A stretch of 64,000 bases of DNA from Microbacterium aurum (lineage in GTDB: Bacteria; Actinomycetota; Actinomycetes; Actinomycetales; Microbacteriaceae), in NCBI RefSeq assembly GCF_016907815.1, contig NZ_JAFBCQ010000001.1, forward strand, positions 558,001 to 622,000, in the 5' to 3' direction. The position numbers and the translations under genes are program-made. Below, one piece after another: positions 63,168 through 64,000 of this stretch. The notes under the pieces are model-generated. The model was not told where the DNA came from, did not search any database, and saw only the letters and a list, made by a program, of their open reading frames with translations. Numbering within the stretch: position 1 is the first letter of the stretch; every line of letters starts with the position of its first letter.

Positions 63168-64000
63168 GGTCCGCACCCGCCGCGAGCAGGCGCGGCGGCG
63201 ACGCTCGCGCGCGTTCATCGGGGCCTTCGGCCTCGTCGTCGCGGTGCTCGGCGTCGTCGGTCTCGCCGGGGCGGCCGTCACGACGGCGCAGGGTCCGCGC
63301 GTCACGCACGTCAGCGTCGACCCGGATGCCGCCATCAGCGCCGCCGGATCCCGCATGATCTTCACGACGACGCAGTCCCTGGCCGACGTCGATCCGGCGC
63401 AGGTGACCGTGACCCCCGCGGCGGACTTCACCGTCGACACGTCGGGTCGCAGCGTCGGCGTGCGCTTCACCCAGCCGCTGTGGGACGACACCGCGTACAC
63501 CGTGACGATCGACGGCCTCACCGGCGTCGGCGGGGGACCCGCGGCATCCGTCCGGGAGTCGTTCACCACCCCGCCGCTGCAGTTCTTTCTGCTGCAGCGC
63601 GGCGGCGACGGCGACACCATCTTCCGCACCGATCTCGCGGGAGACGCGGCCATCCCGGTCTACACGAACGCGCACATCGAGGACTTCCGCGCGACGGCGA
63701 GCCACCTCGTGGTCGCCACGCTCGGCGACGACGGCGACTCGCACCTGATCGTCACCGACCTCGACGGTCAGGACGAGCGGGAGCTGCCGCTGCCGGGCGC
63801 GGGCACCGTCACCAACCTGCAGAGCGCCGACAAGGGCGACCTCATCGGCTACACGTTCACCGACGCCGCCGTCGGCACCGCCGGCGCCCGGGAGGCGCTG
63901 CTGTTCACGGCGTCGCTCACCGCCGCCCAGCAGGACGCCGAGCCCACCCCGGTGCTCCGCACCGGCGGGGAGTCGCGGGTGGATGACTGGCGGTTCGTGC
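63157..64000 (+). CDS. Membrane-anchored protein, cut by the window end
   Basis: At least 281 residues, running off the edge. An arginine-rich start (RREQARRRRSR) precedes one span (FIGAFGLVVAVLGVVGLAG), then extracytoplasmic beta-rich sequence with an Ig-like part (DPAQVTVTPAADFTVDTSG) and the start of a repeated-blade region (LIVTDLDGQDERELPLPG). It overlaps the DUF1980 gene by 11 bases, so it belongs to the same operon. Its role in metal handling is unproven. Confidence 0.7.
   Translation, partial: MSTEVRTRREQARRRRSRAFIGAFGLVVAVLGVVGLAGAAVTTAQGPRVTHVSVDPDAAISAAGSRMIFTTTQSLADVDPAQVTVTPAADFTVDTSGRSVGVRFTQPLWDDTAYTVTIDGLTGVGGGPAASVRESFTTPPLQFFLLQRGGDGDTIFRTDLAGDAAIPVYTNAHIEDFRATASHLVVATLGDDGDSHLIVTDLDGQDERELPLPGAGTVTNLQSADKGDLIGYTFTDAAVGTAGAREALLFTASLTAAQQDAEPTPVLRTGGESRVDDWRFV

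Overview
The window is about 70% GC, densely packed with short-overlap operons, and almost every gene uses GTG or ATG starts. Its codon and word use (constant GGATGCC / GGCATCC words), its leaderless-looking promoters, and its protein families point to an actinobacterium of the Microbacteriaceae, most likely Microbacterium or a close relative. No rRNA, tRNA, CRISPR array or integrase was seen.

Layout. 0.1-1.6 kb: a ParA/MinD-like ATPase. 1.7-21.8 kb: a purine-breakdown block. Urate is oxidised by HpxO and processed by UraH and UraD to allantoin. Next come an ABC importer and a divergent XRE-cupin regulator. An operon of allantoinase, FmdA-type amidase, AtzH/HpxZ-amidase fusion, PucG-type aminotransferase and AllC-type amidohydrolase follows. 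A LOG phosphoribohydrolase, a guanine-deaminase-like amidohydrolase, a xanthine-dehydrogenase-type pair and its XdhC and MocA-like maturation factors complete the block. 21.8-22.2 kb: repeats and gene debris. 22.2-24.6 kb: a hydroxyacid dehydrogenase, a DUF1761 membrane protein and purQ/purS. 24.7-30.8 kb: a LacI-controlled sugar ABC/beta-glucosidase operon whose binding-protein gene carries an in-frame TAA. 30.8-36.9 kb: VOC protein, NCS2 permease, a quinone-oxidoreductase-like gene between two 73-bp repeats, purC, a frameshifted intradiol-dioxygenase-like gene and a TfoX-like gene. 36.9-47.5 kb: a DUF222-HNH gene, a PadR/MFS pair, purD, small genes, purB and a low-molecular-weight phosphatase. 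47.6-51.3 kb: a WXG-like/hydrolase pair, a small membrane protein, a Doc-type toxin-antitoxin pair and a HisC-like aminotransferase. 51.6-55.1 kb: a 2-oxoacid dehydrogenase operon without E3. 55.1-58.0 kb: small genes including mntP and a TM2-Ltp protein. 58.1-63.2 kb: a Zur-type zinc block (znuA, znuC, znuB, zur, a YraQ-type permease and a His-rich DUF1980-like protein), then a partial gene at the edge.

How it works together. The first third can take guanine/xanthine through urate and allantoin to ureidoglycine. The aminotransferase would then give oxalurate and glycine. The amidase fusion and the FmdA-like enzyme sit in the same operon and are good candidates for finishing oxalurate, a step not well described in Actinobacteria. 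Three purine promoters (uraD, LOG, deaminase) share a GAAAC element exactly 8 bases from the extended -10. The zinc block is headed by a palindromic Zur-like box and is unusually rich in histidine runs, including one on the ABC ATPase tail.
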